From Rhodococcus tukisamuensis NBRC 100609 (GTDB lineage Bacteria > Actinomycetota > Actinomycetes > Mycobacteriales > Mycobacteriaceae), in contig NZ_BCXG01000003.1 in NCBI RefSeq assembly GCF_001894985.1, positions 269,207 through 333,206 of the forward strand: a stretch of DNA of 64,000 bases, read 5' to 3'. A program made the translations under genes and the position numbers. The stretch's first letter is position 1. Every line of letters begins with the position of its first letter. Of this stretch, positions 15,861-25,733 are shown in pieces. The notes under the pieces were generated by a model that was given only the letters and a program-made list of their open reading frames with translations, was not told the DNA's origin and ran no database searches.

Positions 15861-18710
15861 TCGCACTCCGGCGGTACCCCCGAACTGGCCTCGGCGGTGG
15901 CAACTCTGCGCACGCGCATCGCGGGCGAGGTGGACGACGCCACCCGGCGCCGCGCGGAGTACTCCTCCGACGCCTCGAACTACCGGGTGGTCCCGGCCGC
16001 GGTGGTGTTCCCGCGCTCCGCGGAGGACGTCGCCGCCACCCTCGACCTCGGCCGCGAGCACGGCCTCCCGATCACCGCGCGAGGAGCGGGAACCTCGGTG
16101 GCGGGCAACGCCATCGGCCCCGGACTGGTGCTCGACTTCAGCCGCCACCTGGGCCGGATCCTCGAACTCGACCCCGGGTCCCGGACCGCGGTGGTTCAGC
16201 CCGGCGTGGTGCTCGGCGCACTGCAGCGGGCGGCCGCGCCGCACCGACTCCGGTTCGGTCCGGACCCGTCCACCCAGGACCGGTGCACCCTCGGCGGCAT
16301 GATCGGCAACAACGCCTGCGGGCCCCGCGCGGTGGCGTGGGGTCGCACGTCCGACAACGTGCGCAGCCTGCGGATCCTGGACGGCACCGGCAAGCCGCGC
16401 ACCCTGGGCGACGACCTCGGCGCCGTGCCCGGGCTGGCCAGGCTGGTCACGGCCAACCTGGCCGTGCTCCGGACCGAACTGGGCCGCTTCGACCGGCAGG
16501 TCTCCGGCTTCTCGCTCGAACACCTGCTGCCCGAACGCGGCCACCGACTGGCCCGGGCGTTCGTCGGCACCGAGGGCACCTGTGGGCTGATCCTCGACGC
16601 CACCGTGGACCTGGTCCCGGTACCGGCCGCGACGGCGCTGGCCGTCCTCGGCTACCCCGACATGCCCTCCGCTGCGGACGACGTGCCCGCTCTGCTCACC
16701 GCGCAGCCCCTGGCCGTCGAGGGCATCGACGCCCGCCTGGTCGACGTGGTGCGCCGGCACCACGGCACCGTGCCCGACCTGCCGCGCGGCGCCGGCTGGC
16801 TGTTCGTCGAGATGGCCGGCGACACGGCCGCGGAGGCCCTGGACCGGGCGGCCGCCGTCTGCCGGGCGGCCGGCGCGGTGGACACCCGGGTGCTGGCGAC
16901 GGGCGCGGAGTCGGCGGCACTGTGGCGGATCCGAGCGGACGGCGTCGGGCTGTCCGGACGCACCCGGGACGGGCACCCCGCGTGGCCCGGCTGGGAAGAT
17001 GCCGCGGTCCCGCAGGACCGGCTCGGCCGTTACCTGCGCGAGTTCGAGGACCTGACCCGCGAGCACGGCGTGGACGGGTTGCTGTACGGCCACTTCGGCG
17101 ACGGCTGCGTGCACGTGCGGCTGGACCTGCCCATCGCGGACGCGCCGACGCGGTTTCGTGCTTTCCTCGTGGACGCCGCCACTCTCGTTGCCTCACACGG
17201 CGGTTCGATGTCCGGCGAGCACGGCGACGGTCGCGCACGCTCGGAACTGCTGCCGTTGATGTACTCCCCCGCTGCGTTGTCGGCGTTCGCCGGGTTCAAG
17301 GACCTGTTCGACCCCGACGGCCTGCTCAACCCCGGCGTGGTGGTCCGACCCGACGCCGTGGATGCACACCTGCGTCTGGCCGGCGTGCGGAGCGTGCCGA
17401 CGGCCGGTGGCCTCGCCCTCCGCGAGGACGGTGGCGACCTGACGACCGCCGTGCACCGTTGCGTGGGCATCGGGAAGTGCCGCGCCGACAACTCCGCGGC
17501 GGGCGGGTTCATGTGCCCGTCCTTCCTGGCCACCCGGGACGAGAAGGACAGCACCCGCGGCCGGGCCCGGGTGCTGCAGGAGGTGCTCAACGGGACGCTG
17601 GTGACCGCCGGGTTCGACGCCCCGGAACTCGCGGAGTCGCTGGACCTGTGCCTGTCATGCAAGGCCTGTGCCTCGGACTGCCCCGCCGGGGTGGACATGG
17701 CGGCCTACAAGTCGGAGTCGCTGTACCGAAAGTACAAGGGCCGCAGGCGCCCGGCCGCGCACTACACCCTGGGCCGGCTCCCGCTGTGGACCCGCCTCGG
17801 CGCCCGGGCGCCCGCACTCGCCAACACGGCCACGGGACTCGCGCCGGTACGCCGCGTCGCTCTCCGGTTGGCCGGCATCGACCCGCGCCGCGACGTTCCG
17901 GCGCTGGCGCCGCAGTCATTCCGGAAGTGGTGGGGGCGCAGGGGCGATTCGCCGAGCCGCGGCACCGAGGTGCTGCTGTGGATCGACACCTTCACCGACG
18001 CCTTCTCGCCGGCTGTGGCGAAGGCAGCGGTCGCCCTGCTCGAGGATGCCGGGTACCGGGTGCTGGTCACCGAGCGTGCGGCGTGCTGCGGGCTCACCTG
18101 GATCAGCACCGGCCAGTTGGACGGGGCGAGAAGACAACTCACCGCCACCCTCGACCAGCTGCAGCCACACGTGCGGGCCGGTCGTCCGATCGTGGGACTC
18201 GAGCCGTCGTGCACCGCGGTGCTGCGCTCCGACCTGCTCGAACTGCTGCCCGACGACCCGCGCTCACGCCTGGTCGCCACATCGACGCATACCCTGGCCG
18301 AGTTCCTCACCGCCACAGTCGGACCCGATGGCGAGCCGTGGTCGCCGCCGCGACTGGACGGGGTGTGCGTCGTGGTGCAACCGCACTGTCACCAACACGC
18401 GGTGATGGGATTCGAGGCGGACCGGCGACTGTTGGAACGGTCCGGTGCGACCATCACCGAACTGGCCGGATGCTGTGGCCTGGCCGGGAACTTCGGCATG
18501 GAACGTGGGCACTACGACGTCTCGGTCGCGGTGGCGGAGAATGCTCTGCTCCCGGCGCTGCGCGAGTCGGGTCCCGACGTGGTGTTGCTGGCGGACGGCT
18601 TCTCGTGTCGAACCCAGGCCGACCAGTTGGCGGGCCGCCCCGGCGTCCACCTTGCGGAGCTGCTGAACGAACAGGCGCAACGGCTGATCTCACCCCTGCA
18701 GGACGGCTGA
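15858..18710 (+). CDS. FAD-binding oxidase / 4Fe-4S / CCG-domain fusion (GlcD-GlcF type)
   Basis: A 950-residue fusion. The FAD_binding_4 (PCMH) domain spans about 45-220, with ARGAGTSVAGNAIGPG at 74-89, and the FAD-linked oxidase C-terminal domain spans about 240-510. Ferredoxin-like clusters begin at C535 (CVGIGKC) and C598 (CLSCKACASDCP). Two CCG domains lie near C743 (CCGLTW) and C872 (CCGLAG). The family oxidises 2-hydroxy acids (glycolate, D-lactate, D-2-hydroxyglutarate) and passes electrons to the quinone pool; fused single-chain forms are usual in actinobacteria. GTG 15858 is chosen from the -10 spacing and domain start. The upstream segment was partially duplicated (14903-14980). 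Confidence 0.9.
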   Translation: MSHSGGTPELASAVATLRTRIAGEVDDATRRRAEYSSDASNYRVVPAAVVFPRSAEDVAATLDLGREHGLPITARGAGTSVAGNAIGPGLVLDFSRHLGRILELDPGSRTAVVQPGVVLGALQRAAAPHRLRFGPDPSTQDRCTLGGMIGNNACGPRAVAWGRTSDNVRSLRILDGTGKPRTLGDDLGAVPGLARLVTANLAVLRTELGRFDRQVSGFSLEHLLPERGHRLARAFVGTEGTCGLILDATVDLVPVPAATALAVLGYPDMPSAADDVPALLTAQPLAVEGIDARLVDVVRRHHGTVPDLPRGAGWLFVEMAGDTAAEALDRAAAVCRAAGAVDTRVLATGAESAALWRIRADGVGLSGRTRDGHPAWPGWEDAAVPQDRLGRYLREFEDLTREHGVDGLLYGHFGDGCVHVRLDLPIADAPTRFRAFLVDAATLVASHGGSMSGEHGDGRARSELLPLMYSPAALSAFAGFKDLFDPDGLLNPGVVVRPDAVDAHLRLAGVRSVPTAGGLALREDGGDLTTAVHRCVGIGKCRADNSAAGGFMCPSFLATRDEKDSTRGRARVLQEVLNGTLVTAGFDAPELAESLDLCLSCKACASDCPAGVDMAAYKSESLYRKYKGRRRPAAHYTLGRLPLWTRLGARAPALANTATGLAPVRRVALRLAGIDPRRDVPALAPQSFRKWWGRRGDSPSRGTEVLLWIDTFTDAFSPAVAKAAVALLEDAGYRVLVTERAACCGLTWISTGQLDGARRQLTATLDQLQPHVRAGRPIVGLEPSCTAVLRSDLLELLPDDPRSRLVATSTHTLAEFLTATVGPDGEPWSPPRLDGVCVVVQPHCHQHAVMGFEADRRLLERSGATITELAGCCGLAGNFGMERGHYDVSVAVAENALLPALRESGPDVVLLADGFSCRTQADQLAGRPGVHLAELLNEQAQRLISPLQDG

Positions 18711-18797
18711 AGTGGGCGCCCGCCGAAGAGTCTGCTACGAATTAGCTGCGGTCACCGTCCCGAATCCGGGACACGCGCCTGAAGGGGGAATTTCACT

Positions 18798-19178
18798 GTG
18801 ATGGATTCGATCTGGGATCTGCTCTGGTACACGCTCTTGGTTTTCGCGTTTGTCGCCTACCTGCTGGTCCTGTTCCAGGTCCTCACCGACCTGTTCCGCG
18901 ATCGAAAGATGTCGGGCGTTGCCCGCGTCCTGTGGATCATCTTCCTGATCCTCCTGCCGTACCTCACTGCCTTCGTCTACCTGCTCACCCGCGGCAAGGG
19001 CATCGCGGAGCGGAACCGCGAGGCAAACGTCGAGGCCAAGCAGGCCGCCGACAGCTACATCCGCGAGGTCGCCGGCCAGTCCGGGGCCGCCCAGATCGCC
19101 GAGGCGAAGACACTGCTCGACGCGGGCACCATCACGCAGGCCGAGTTCGAGCAGCTCAAGGCCAAGGCCCTGGTCTGA
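18798..19178 (+). CDS. Membrane protein with PLDc_N and SHOCT domains
   Basis: A 126-residue protein with two membrane helices (WDLLWYTLLVFAFVAYLLVLFQVL and VLWIIFLILLPYLTAFVYLL) that form the PLDc_N-type segment. A charged linker follows, then a C-terminal SHOCT motif (AKTLLDAGTITQAEFEQLKAKAL). GTG 18798 has AGGGGGAA seven bases upstream; ATG 18801 is an alternative. Such proteins are common and uncharacterised in actinobacteria, perhaps acting in envelope organisation. A hairpin terminator follows at 19213. Confidence 0.85.
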   Translation: MMDSIWDLLWYTLLVFAFVAYLLVLFQVLTDLFRDRKMSGVARVLWIIFLILLPYLTAFVYLLTRGKGIAERNREANVEAKQAADSYIREVAGQSGAAQIAEAKTLLDAGTITQAEFEQLKAKALV

Positions 19179-19212
19179 CGCTCGGCTGCGGCTGATCGTT
19201 CACCCGTCCGAT

Positions 19213-19246
19213 GTCGGTGGGCGCCATGTCTCCTGCGCCCACCGAC
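19213..19246. terminator. Intergenic hairpin, probable bidirectional terminator
   Basis: GTCGGTGGGCGC (19213-19224) and GCGCCCACCGAC (19235-19246) pair perfectly around a ten-base loop, between the convergent SHOCT and DUF1801 genes. Confidence 0.7.
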
Positions 19247-19355
19247 CGGCCGAAGCGGCGCTCCCTTCGGAGACAGCCGCATCAGCGGCACTGGGGTCGG
19301 GTCACGAGCGAGCACCTGTCCGACGCCCAGTGACCGCCGAATGGCGCTAATCGCA

Positions 19356-19757
19356 TCACTTCCCGCGGCGCGTGCCTGCCGACGACGTGTTCAGTGCCAC
19401 GGCGGCATGAACGAGTGCCTTCAATGCCTCTTCGTCGACTGCATCGCCCTCATGGAAGTCGATGGCACGCCTGGTGTTGCCTTCGAGGCTGGAATTGAAG
19501 AGGGAGGCCGGGTCGGCCAACGACGCGCCCTTGGCAAAGGTCACCTTCACCGCGCTCTTGTACGTCTCACCGGTGCAGATCATGCCGGCGTGCGACCACA
19601 CCGGGACCCCTCGCCACTTCCACTCCTCCACCACGTCGGGGTCGGCCTGGTGGATGAGACGCCGGATCCGGTCGAGTGTCTCGCCCCGCCAGTCGTCCAA
19701 CTCCTGGATTCTCGCGTCGATCAGCTGAGAGGGAGTACCTCCGCCTTCTCCGTCCAT
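19356..19757 (-). CDS. DUF1801 (YdhG-like) protein
   Basis: A 133-residue protein. LDDWRGETLDRIRRLIHQAD, EEWKWRGVPVWSHAGMICTG, KSAVKVTFAKGASL and LKALVHAAVALN match the DUF1801 fold, small alpha/beta proteins of unknown biochemical role sometimes called YdhG/YobT. ATG 19757 is preferred since GAGGAG lies about seven bases upstream. It is the only gene on its transcript as far as can be seen. Confidence 0.85.
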   Translation of the reverse strand: MDGEGGGTPSQLIDARIQELDDWRGETLDRIRRLIHQADPDVVEEWKWRGVPVWSHAGMICTGETYKSAVKVTFAKGASLADPASLFNSSLEGNTRRAIDFHEGDAVDEEALKALVHAAVALNTSSAGTRRGK

Positions 19758-19866
19758 CGAGCAGCTCCTCACCGGTCGTCCTCGTCACGATTGTCGTCCG
19801 TCGATTCGAGTATCCGCGCCGACCGCCGTGACCGCATCGCGAATCGGTTCGGGCCGGGATGACAAT

Positions 19867-20655
19867 TCAGTCCACCTGCGGCGCCCACTGCACACCGTTG
19901 ATGTGTCCGCCGCCGTCGACGAACATCGTGTTCCCGGTGACGTACCGCGACTCGTCACTCGCCAGGAACGCCACCACCGGACCGATGTCGTCGAGCGGGT
20001 CGCCGATGCGTCCCATCGGATTGGCCGAGGCCATCGACGCGGCCATCTCAGGATTGGCGTCGGCCACCCGCTGGTATGCCGCACTCTGCGCGCCGGGGCA
20101 GATCACGTTGCAGCACACCTGCTTCGGTGCCCACTCCCGGGCAGCTGTGCGGGTGAGGGTGCGCAGAGCCTCCTTGGCCGCGTTGTAGGACACGGAGTAC
20201 ATGTGCGCATTGACGCCGTTGAGACTGCACATGTTGACCACCCGCCCGGTGCCGTGCTTCGCGAGTTCCGGAAATGCGCGCTGCATCGACCAGAACGCGG
20301 CCATCACGGCCATGTCGAAACCGGCGCGCATACTCTCCGCGTCGGTCCTCTCCAGGCGGTCGTACCCGAGTGTGCGCCAAGCATTGTTGACCAGGATGTC
20401 GAGCCGGCCGAACTCCTCGACCGCCGCGTCGACCATGGAGTGCACCTGGTCCTGCTCCGTGACGTCGGTGCTCACGAACCTGGCCCGCACGCCCCACTCG
20501 TCACGCAGCCACCTTGCGGTGTCGGCGCCCGCACGGGCGTCGATCTCCGCGACCAGCACGTCCGCGCCCTCGCGCGCCAGCGCACCCGCGACGCCGCGGC
20601 CGATGCCCATGCCCGCACCGGTGACGATCGCGACCCGTCCGGCCAACTTGCCCAT
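19867..20655 (-). CDS. Short-chain dehydrogenase/reductase
   Basis: A 262-residue classical SDR. The cofactor motif TGAGMGIG is at residues 12-19, NNAW replaces the usual NNAG at 90-93, and the catalytic Y157-x3-K161 is in YNAAK. The C-terminal YVTGNTMFVDGGG is standard. It would oxidise or reduce a hydroxyl/keto group with NAD(P). ATG 20655 has GAGGAG seven bases upstream. Upstream lies a large nested palindrome (20700-20746), then the thioesterase/MaoC/Ltp/FadE genes on the same strand, so a role in the same side-chain pathway is inferred (3-hydroxyacyl-CoA or ring hydroxyl). Confidence 0.87.
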   Translation of the reverse strand: MGKLAGRVAIVTGAGMGIGRGVAGALAREGADVLVAEIDARAGADTARWLRDEWGVRARFVSTDVTEQDQVHSMVDAAVEEFGRLDILVNNAWRTLGYDRLERTDAESMRAGFDMAVMAAFWSMQRAFPELAKHGTGRVVNMCSLNGVNAHMYSVSYNAAKEALRTLTRTAAREWAPKQVCCNVICPGAQSAAYQRVADANPEMAASMASANPMGRIGDPLDDIGPVVAFLASDESRYVTGNTMFVDGGGHINGVQWAPQVD

Positions 20656-20699
20656 GCTCGCACTCCTCTGCAACAGAAACTTCGGCTCGCTCCGGTCAA

Positions 20700-20746
20700 C
20701 CGAATGTCGCATTCGTTCATCTGGACTGAACAAATGCGACATTCGG
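20700..20746. promoter_or_regulatory. Nested palindrome (two AATGnnnCATT sites) upstream of SDR
   Basis: The 20-base arms at 20700-20719 and 20727-20746 pair with one mismatch around a seven-base loop. Each arm also contains its own palindrome: CGAATGTCGCATTCG (20701-20715) and AATGCGACATT (20733-20743), centres 30 bases apart. It sits 45 bases before the SDR start. A dimeric repressor with two sites fits better than a terminator, since no T-run follows. Confidence 0.6.
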
Positions 20747-20763
20747 TCGGGTGCGGGGGTGGG

Positions 20764-21414
20764 TCAGCGGGGGCGCGGCACCGCCGCGTCGATGAACAGA
20801 CCCTCGACCGAGACGCACACGTCGCCGGTCTCCGTCTTGATGTCGCCGACGGTGTGGATCTTGCGACCCTCCACCGACATCTGCTTGCCGGTGATCGTCA
20901 GCGGCTCGAACAGCGGGGTCGGGCGGTGGTACCGCACGTTCAGCTGCGCGGTCATGCCCGCCTTGCCGCCCCACGCGTTCGCGACGCCGAGCACATGGTC
21001 GAGGATCAGCGCCGAGACTCCGCCGTGCACGCACCCGGGAGGTCCCTGGTACGGCAGGGTCAGCGTGACGACGCCCTGTACCGAGCCGTCATCGAGTCCC
21101 GCCAGCACCAGCGGCGGCGCGATCGCGTTCTCCGGTCCGGTCACCGGGTCGTGGCGCGTGACGCCCTCGCCACCCCACATGTCGATGAGCCGTTCCGCCA
21201 CCTCGGGAGCGTGCTCCTCGAGATGGTCGGCGATGCTGTTGAGCTCCTCCGCGACCCGGTCCAGGTTCGCATTGCCCCGGTCGGTGCGCAGCATCGCGTC
21301 GATCACGCGGCGGGCCGCGGCGGTCGCCCGGTCCACCGGCGCGTCCTGCGGCGCCGACGTCAGCACCGTCCCGTGTGCGTGGGTCTGGGCGGTGGGGTGC
21401 TCGCCGACGTTCAA
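20764..21414 (-). CDS. PaaI-family acyl-CoA thioesterase
   Basis: A 216-residue protein. An N-terminal helical extension of about 90 residues precedes a hot-dog thioesterase domain with PPGCVHGGVSALILDHVLG (residues about 128-146) and MTAQLNVRYHRPTPLFEP, the HGG signature of PaaI/4HBT-like thioesterases. It probably hydrolyses a stalled CoA thioester to free CoA. The TTG start at 21414 overlaps the MaoC stop (TTGA) and has GGAGG seven bases upstream, so it is the terminal gene of the FadE-Ltp-MaoC operon by coupling. Confidence 0.83.
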   Translation of the reverse strand: MNVGEHPTAQTHAHGTVLTSAPQDAPVDRATAAARRVIDAMLRTDRGNANLDRVAEELNSIADHLEEHAPEVAERLIDMWGGEGVTRHDPVTGPENAIAPPLVLAGLDDGSVQGVVTLTLPYQGPPGCVHGGVSALILDHVLGVANAWGGKAGMTAQLNVRYHRPTPLFEPLTITGKQMSVEGRKIHTVGDIKTETGDVCVSVEGLFIDAAVPRPR

Positions 21415-22283
21415 GACCGAACCTCCATGGTTGCGTGGGTCAGCACGGTCGAGCCGTCCCGTTCCGGACAGGTCGCGAGCAGGGTCAGGCTGTCCCCGTC
21501 CCGCCAGACGGAGGTCTCGATCGTCTCGCCCGGGTACACCGACCCCGCGAAGCGCACCGACAGGCTGCGCACCCGCGACGGGTCGCCGTCGAGCAGCCCG
21601 TCCACGACCGCCTTGCAGACGATGCCGAACGACGCGAGCCCGTGCAGGATCGGCTGCTCGAACCCGGCCATCTTCGCGAACGCGGGGTCCGCGTGCAGCG
21701 GGTTCATGTCGCCGCTGAGCCGGTAGACCAGCGCCTGCTGCGGGCTGGTCGCCGACACCAGCACCGTGTCGGGCGCACGCTCGGGTACGGCCGCGGAGGC
21801 CTCGGGTCCGGCGTCCCCGCCGAAACCGCCCTCACCGCGGGCCCAGATCTGCATCTCGGTGGTCCACAACGGGTTTCCGTCGAGGTCTGCGGCGGCCTGT
21901 TCGAGCACGATCATCGCGGCCTTGCCCTTGTCCCACACGTTCGCCACCCGGGACGAGACCCGGGCCGCGCCGTTCGCGGGGATCGGGGCGTGCACGGTCA
22001 GCGACTGCCCCGCGTGCAGGATCTTGCGCAGGTCGATGTCGATGCCCGGCATGTTCATCCCGGCAGGCTTCAGGTTGCCCGCCGAGACGCCCTGGCCGGC
22101 GACCATCGCGAACGTCGGCAGCACCCGCAGGCCCTTTTCGTAGACCCAGCCGAGCTCGGCCGGATCCAGCGAGTTCACACCGGCACCCAGGCCCAGGTGG
22201 TAGAGCAGCACGTCGCGCTCGGTCCAGTTTGCCTCGCGGACAGTGGGTTCGGCGGCCAGTGCGGCCGCCACATCGATCGGCAT
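21411..22283 (-). CDS. MaoC-type (R)-specific enoyl-CoA hydratase, Rv3538-like
   Basis: A 290-residue double hot-dog protein. The C-terminal half has the complete hydratase-2 motif YRLSGDMNPLHADPAFA (about 191-207) with the catalytic Asp and His, then GFEQPILHGLASFG. The N-terminal half (WVYEKGLRVLPTFAMVAGQG) is the degenerate partner domain. It resembles eukaryotic MFE-2 hydratase 2 and Rv3538 of the cholesterol cluster. It should hydrate a trans-2-enoyl-CoA, plausibly a steroid side chain given its neighbours. It starts two bases after the Ltp stop. Confidence 0.88.
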   Translation of the reverse strand: MPIDVAAALAAEPTVREANWTERDVLLYHLGLGAGVNSLDPAELGWVYEKGLRVLPTFAMVAGQGVSAGNLKPAGMNMPGIDIDLRKILHAGQSLTVHAPIPANGAARVSSRVANVWDKGKAAMIVLEQAAADLDGNPLWTTEMQIWARGEGGFGGDAGPEASAAVPERAPDTVLVSATSPQQALVYRLSGDMNPLHADPAFAKMAGFEQPILHGLASFGIVCKAVVDGLLDGDPSRVRSLSVRFAGSVYPGETIETSVWRDGDSLTLLATCPERDGSTVLTHATMEVRS

Positions 22284-22285
22284 GC

Positions 22286-23524
22286 TTACTGAGACTCCTT
22301 CGAGATGGTGCCGGCCCGGTACAGCGTGACCACGCACGCGCCACCGAGGCCGAGGTTGTGTTGCAGGCCCACGCGGGCGCCGTCGACCTGGCGGGCGTCG
22401 GCCTGGCCGCGCAGCTGCCAGGTCAGCTCGGCGCACTGCGCCAGGCCGGTGGCGCCGAGTGGATGCCCCTTCGAGATCAGCCCGCCGGACGGGTTGACGA
22501 CCCACTGGCCGCCGTACGTGGTGGCGCCGGACTCGACGAGCTTGCCGCCCTCGCCCGCGCCGCACAGGCCGAGGCCCTCGTACGTGATGATCTCGTTGAT
22601 CGCGAAGCAGTCGTGCAGTTCGATGACGTCGACGTCCTCGATGGTGAGGCCGGACTCGGCGAACACCTGCTCGGCCGCGGCCCGCGTCATCGGGGCCCCG
22701 ACCACGTCGATCATCGACTGCTCCCCGAACGCCTCCGCGGTGTCGGTGGTGAGCGCCTGGGCGACGATCTCGATCGCCTGGTCCTCGAGGCCGTGCTCGC
22801 GCACGAAGCGTTCGCTGACCACGATCGCGGCGCCCGCACCGTCCGAGGTGGGCGAGCACTGCGAGCGGGTGAGCGGGGCGTGGATCATCTTGTCTTCCAA
22901 CACCTGTGCCAGCGTGTACTCGTCACGGAACTGCGCGTACGGGTTGTTCACCGAGTGCTTGTGGTTCTTCACCGCGACGGACGCGATCTGCTCGACGGTG
23001 GTGCCGTAGCGCTCCATGTGCTCGAGCGCCGCGTTGCCGAACAGCTGCGCCGTCATCGGGCCGCGACCCCACTCGTGCTTGGCGGTCATGACCTTGAGGT
23101 GGTCGTCGAGCGTGGAGACCTTGGGCACCTCACCGGTTCCGGTGAGGGCCGTCTTGGTCATCTTCTCGAAGCCCACCGCGAGCGCGACGTCGACGATGCC
23201 ACCCTGCACCCACTCGCGGGCCATCATCAGAGCCGACGACCCGGTGGCGCAGTTGTTGTTGACGTTGACGATCGGGATGCCGGTCAGGCCCGTCTCGTAC
23301 AGCGCGCGCTGGCCGGCGGCCGACGGCTGGAAGACGTAGCCGACCGCGGCGCGCTGCACCTGGTCGTACGAGACGCCGGCGTCGGCGAGGGCGGCACCCA
23401 CGGCCTCGGACACCATGTCCGGGTACTGCCAGTCACGAGACTCGATCTTCTCGAACTTGGTCATGCCGACGCCGACGACGAAGGTTCGGTTGGTCCGCAT
23501 TTGATCCGACACAGTAGAACTCAC
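22286..23524 (-). CDS. SCP-x type thiolase / lipid-transfer protein, Ltp1-like
   Basis: A 412-residue thiolase-fold protein. [17 protein letters not shown] opens the domain, [17 protein letters not shown] contains the nucleophilic Cys, and the C-terminal half has [11 protein letters not shown] and [17 protein letters not shown] with the catalytic His. This pattern matches Ltp1 (SCP-x thiolase) rather than the aldolase-like Ltp2 or Ltp3/4. It would cleave a branched 3-ketoacyl-CoA, releasing propionyl-CoA or acetyl-CoA. GTG 23524 overlaps the FadE stop in GTGA, so the genes are coupled. Confidence 0.87.
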   Translation of the reverse strand: MSSTVSDQMRTNRTFVVGVGMTKFEKIESRDWQYPDMVSEAVGAALADAGVSYDQVQRAAVGYVFQPSAAGQRALYETGLTGIPIVNVNNNCATGSSALMMAREWVQGGIVDVALAVGFEKMTKTALTGTGEVPKVSTLDDHLKVMTAKHEWGRGPMTAQLFGNAALEHMERYGTTVEQIASVAVKNHKHSVNNPYAQFRDEYTLAQVLEDKMIHAPLTRSQCSPTSDGAGAAIVVSERFVREHGLEDQAIEIVAQALTTDTAEAFGEQSMIDVVGAPMTRAAAEQVFAESGLTIEDVDVIELHDCFAINEIITYEGLGLCGAGEGGKLVESGATTYGGQWVVNPSGGLISKGHPLGATGLAQCAELTWQLRGQADARQVDGARVGLQHNLGLGGACVVTLYRAGTISKESQ

Positions 23525-25716
23525 TTTCCGGGCTCGGGGTCACGCGGGAGCCCGAGGATCCGCTCGCCGATGATGTTCAGCTGAACATTGGTGGTACCAC
23601 CTGCGATGGACATGCACTGGGAATTGAGGAACATCTGGGTCGCCGACATCCGGTGCTGGTCGCCGAGCAGCGAGGACGGCCCCGCCCACTCCATCGCGAC
23701 GTCCCACACCTGCTGCAGGTGCTCGACACCGATCAGCTTGGCCACCGAGGACTCCGCGCCCGGCTGGGCGCCGGTGAGCGAACGCAGGGTGGTGCGCAGG
23801 CCCAGCAGGCCGCCCGACTGCGCGTCACACAGCACCTTTCCGAGGACGGTGAGCTGCTCGGCGTCGATGCCGCCGGGGAGCGTGTCGACGAGGTCGAGCA
23901 GCGCCTCGCCGCCGGAGCCGAGGGACGAGTCGTTCGAGAGCGAGACCCGCTCGTTGGCCAGGGTGGTGCGGGCCAGCTTCCAGCCGTCGCCCGGCCCGCC
24001 GACCAGCAACTCGTCCGGGACGAAGACGTCGTCGAAGAACACCTCGTTGAACAGTGCCTCGCCGGTGATTTCGCGCAGCGGCCGGATGTCGAGGCCCTCG
24101 GTGTTCCGCATGTCGATCAGGAAGTACGACAGGCCCTTGTGCTTGGGCACGTCGGCATCGGTGCGCGCGAGGCAGATGCCCCAGTGCGCGTCGCGGGCCA
24201 TCGACGTCCAGACCTTCTGGCCCTGCAGCTTCCAGCCGCCGTCGACCTTGGTGGCCTTGGTGCTCAGGCCGGCGAGGTCGGAACCGGCGCCCGGCTCGGA
24301 GAACAGCTGGCACCAGACAATGTCGCCGCGCAGCGACGGCGGCACGAAGCGCGCCAACTGCTCGGCGTTGCCGTGCGCGATCAGGGTCGGGACGACCCAG
24401 TTGCCGATGATCATGTCGTGCGGTTCGAGCTCCGCCGCGCGCAGTTCCTCGGCGATCACCAGCTGGCTGACCGCGTCGGCGCCCTTGCCCCAGGGCGCCG
24501 CGAAGTGCGGTGCGGTGTAGCCCTTCTCGGCCAGGTACGCGGTGCGCTCGGCACCGGAGAGCTCGACCGCGGCGGCCAGCTCGGCGCGCACGTCGGTGCG
24601 CACCTGCTCGGCCTCCGGCGGCAGTTCGACGCTGAGCACGCGACGGGTCCCGTCGACTGTCAGCTGGGCGACGCGGCGACGCCAACTCGCGGTGGAGCCG
24701 AGCAGGATGCGCAGCGACTGCGCGCGGCGTAGGTACAGGTGCGCGTCATGCTCCCAGGTGTAGCCGATTCCGCCGAGCACCTGGATGCAGTCCCGGGTGA
24801 CCGAGAAGCCGGCCTCGACCGCGGTGGCGCCGGCCACGGCCGCCGCGAGGGAGGCCTCGCCCGCGGTGACACCGTTGCCGGGGGTCATCGCCCGCGCCGC
24901 GTCCCACGCGCAGACCCGGGCCTGCTCGGCCAGGGTGAGCATCCGCGCGGCCTTGTGCTTGACGCCCTGGAACTGCCCGATCGGCCGCCCGAACTGCTGA
25001 CGCACCTTCGCGTACTCCGCGGCGGTGGTGACCGCCCAGTCAGCGAGGCCGGACGCCTCCGCGGCGAGGAGCGTCGCGGCCAGGTCCAGCACCCGTTGCG
25101 GGTCCACCGCGAGCAGTTCGTCTGCAGCGAGCTCGAGGCCGTCGACGGTGAACTCCGCGTTGCGACGGACCACGTCGTGACTGGGCAGGTCGGTGAGCTC
25201 GAGGCGGTCCCTGCGCAGCAGCACCCACGCGGTGACGTCGCCGTCGCGGGCCGCGACGAGGAGGAGGTCCCCGACTTGCCCACCGAGCACGTGGCTGGAG
25301 GTGCCCGTCAGCCGGACACCGCCGCCCTCGCGAACCAGGCGCAGCGTCCCCGGCTGCAGCGCGACCGCGCCCAGTGTGGAGCCGTCCGCCAGGCCGGCGA
25401 GCTCGCCGGTGCGGCCGGCGTCCGCGAGCACCGCGCTGACCAGCACGGTGGGCAGGAACGGGCCGGGGACCATCGAGCGTCCGAGTTCCTCGACGGCCAC
25501 GGCGAGCTCGACCAGCCCGTAGCCGGCGCCGCCGACCTCCTCCGGCAGGTGCAGTCCGAGCAGCCCCTGCTCCGCGAGCGCCGCCCAGTACCCGGGACGC
25601 TCCTCGCGCTTGGCCTCGACGGCGTCCCGGACGACGGCGGGCGTGGCGTGGCGCGCGGCCCAGCCCCGCACCGAGTCGCGGAGGTCGCGGTCTTCGTCAC
25701 TCAGTCCAATGGTCAT
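23521..25716 (-). CDS. Double-domain acyl-CoA dehydrogenase, FadE34/FadE6-like
   Basis: A 731-residue protein with two fused acyl-CoA dehydrogenase domains. Domain 1 (about 1-370) has [18 protein letters not shown] and [20 protein letters not shown]. Domain 2 (about 385-731) has [17 protein letters not shown] and [21 protein letters not shown]. Mycobacterial FadE34 (ChsE3, five-carbon steroid side chain) and FadE6 have this architecture; I cannot decide between them. It is first of a tightly coupled set FadE-Ltp-MaoC-thioesterase. GAGGA lies six bases before ATG 25716. A TAGAA-4-TTCTA palindrome overlaps the likely -10. Confidence 0.88.
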   Translation of the reverse strand: MTIGLSDEDRDLRDSVRGWAARHATPAVVRDAVEAKREERPGYWAALAEQGLLGLHLPEEVGGAGYGLVELAVAVEELGRSMVPGPFLPTVLVSAVLADAGRTGELAGLADGSTLGAVALQPGTLRLVREGGGVRLTGTSSHVLGGQVGDLLLVAARDGDVTAWVLLRRDRLELTDLPSHDVVRRNAEFTVDGLELAADELLAVDPQRVLDLAATLLAAEASGLADWAVTTAAEYAKVRQQFGRPIGQFQGVKHKAARMLTLAEQARVCAWDAARAMTPGNGVTAGEASLAAAVAGATAVEAGFSVTRDCIQVLGGIGYTWEHDAHLYLRRAQSLRILLGSTASWRRRVAQLTVDGTRRVLSVELPPEAEQVRTDVRAELAAAVELSGAERTAYLAEKGYTAPHFAAPWGKGADAVSQLVIAEELRAAELEPHDMIIGNWVVPTLIAHGNAEQLARFVPPSLRGDIVWCQLFSEPGAGSDLAGLSTKATKVDGGWKLQGQKVWTSMARDAHWGICLARTDADVPKHKGLSYFLIDMRNTEGLDIRPLREITGEALFNEVFFDDVFVPDELLVGGPGDGWKLARTTLANERVSLSNDSSLGSGGEALLDLVDTLPGGIDAEQLTVLGKVLCDAQSGGLLGLRTTLRSLTGAQPGAESSVAKLIGVEHLQQVWDVAMEWAGPSSLLGDQHRMSATQMFLNSQCMSIAGGTTNVQLNIIGERILGLPRDPEPGK

Positions 25717-25733
25717 CGACAGTCCTCAAAAAG

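Noticed and set aside
16283..18745. An 820-codon plus-strand frame inside the FAD/Fe-S oxidase
   Set aside because: It overlaps the true frame, which carries FAD, Fe-S and CCG motifs. The alternative is Arg/Gly/Pro-rich without any recognisable domain.
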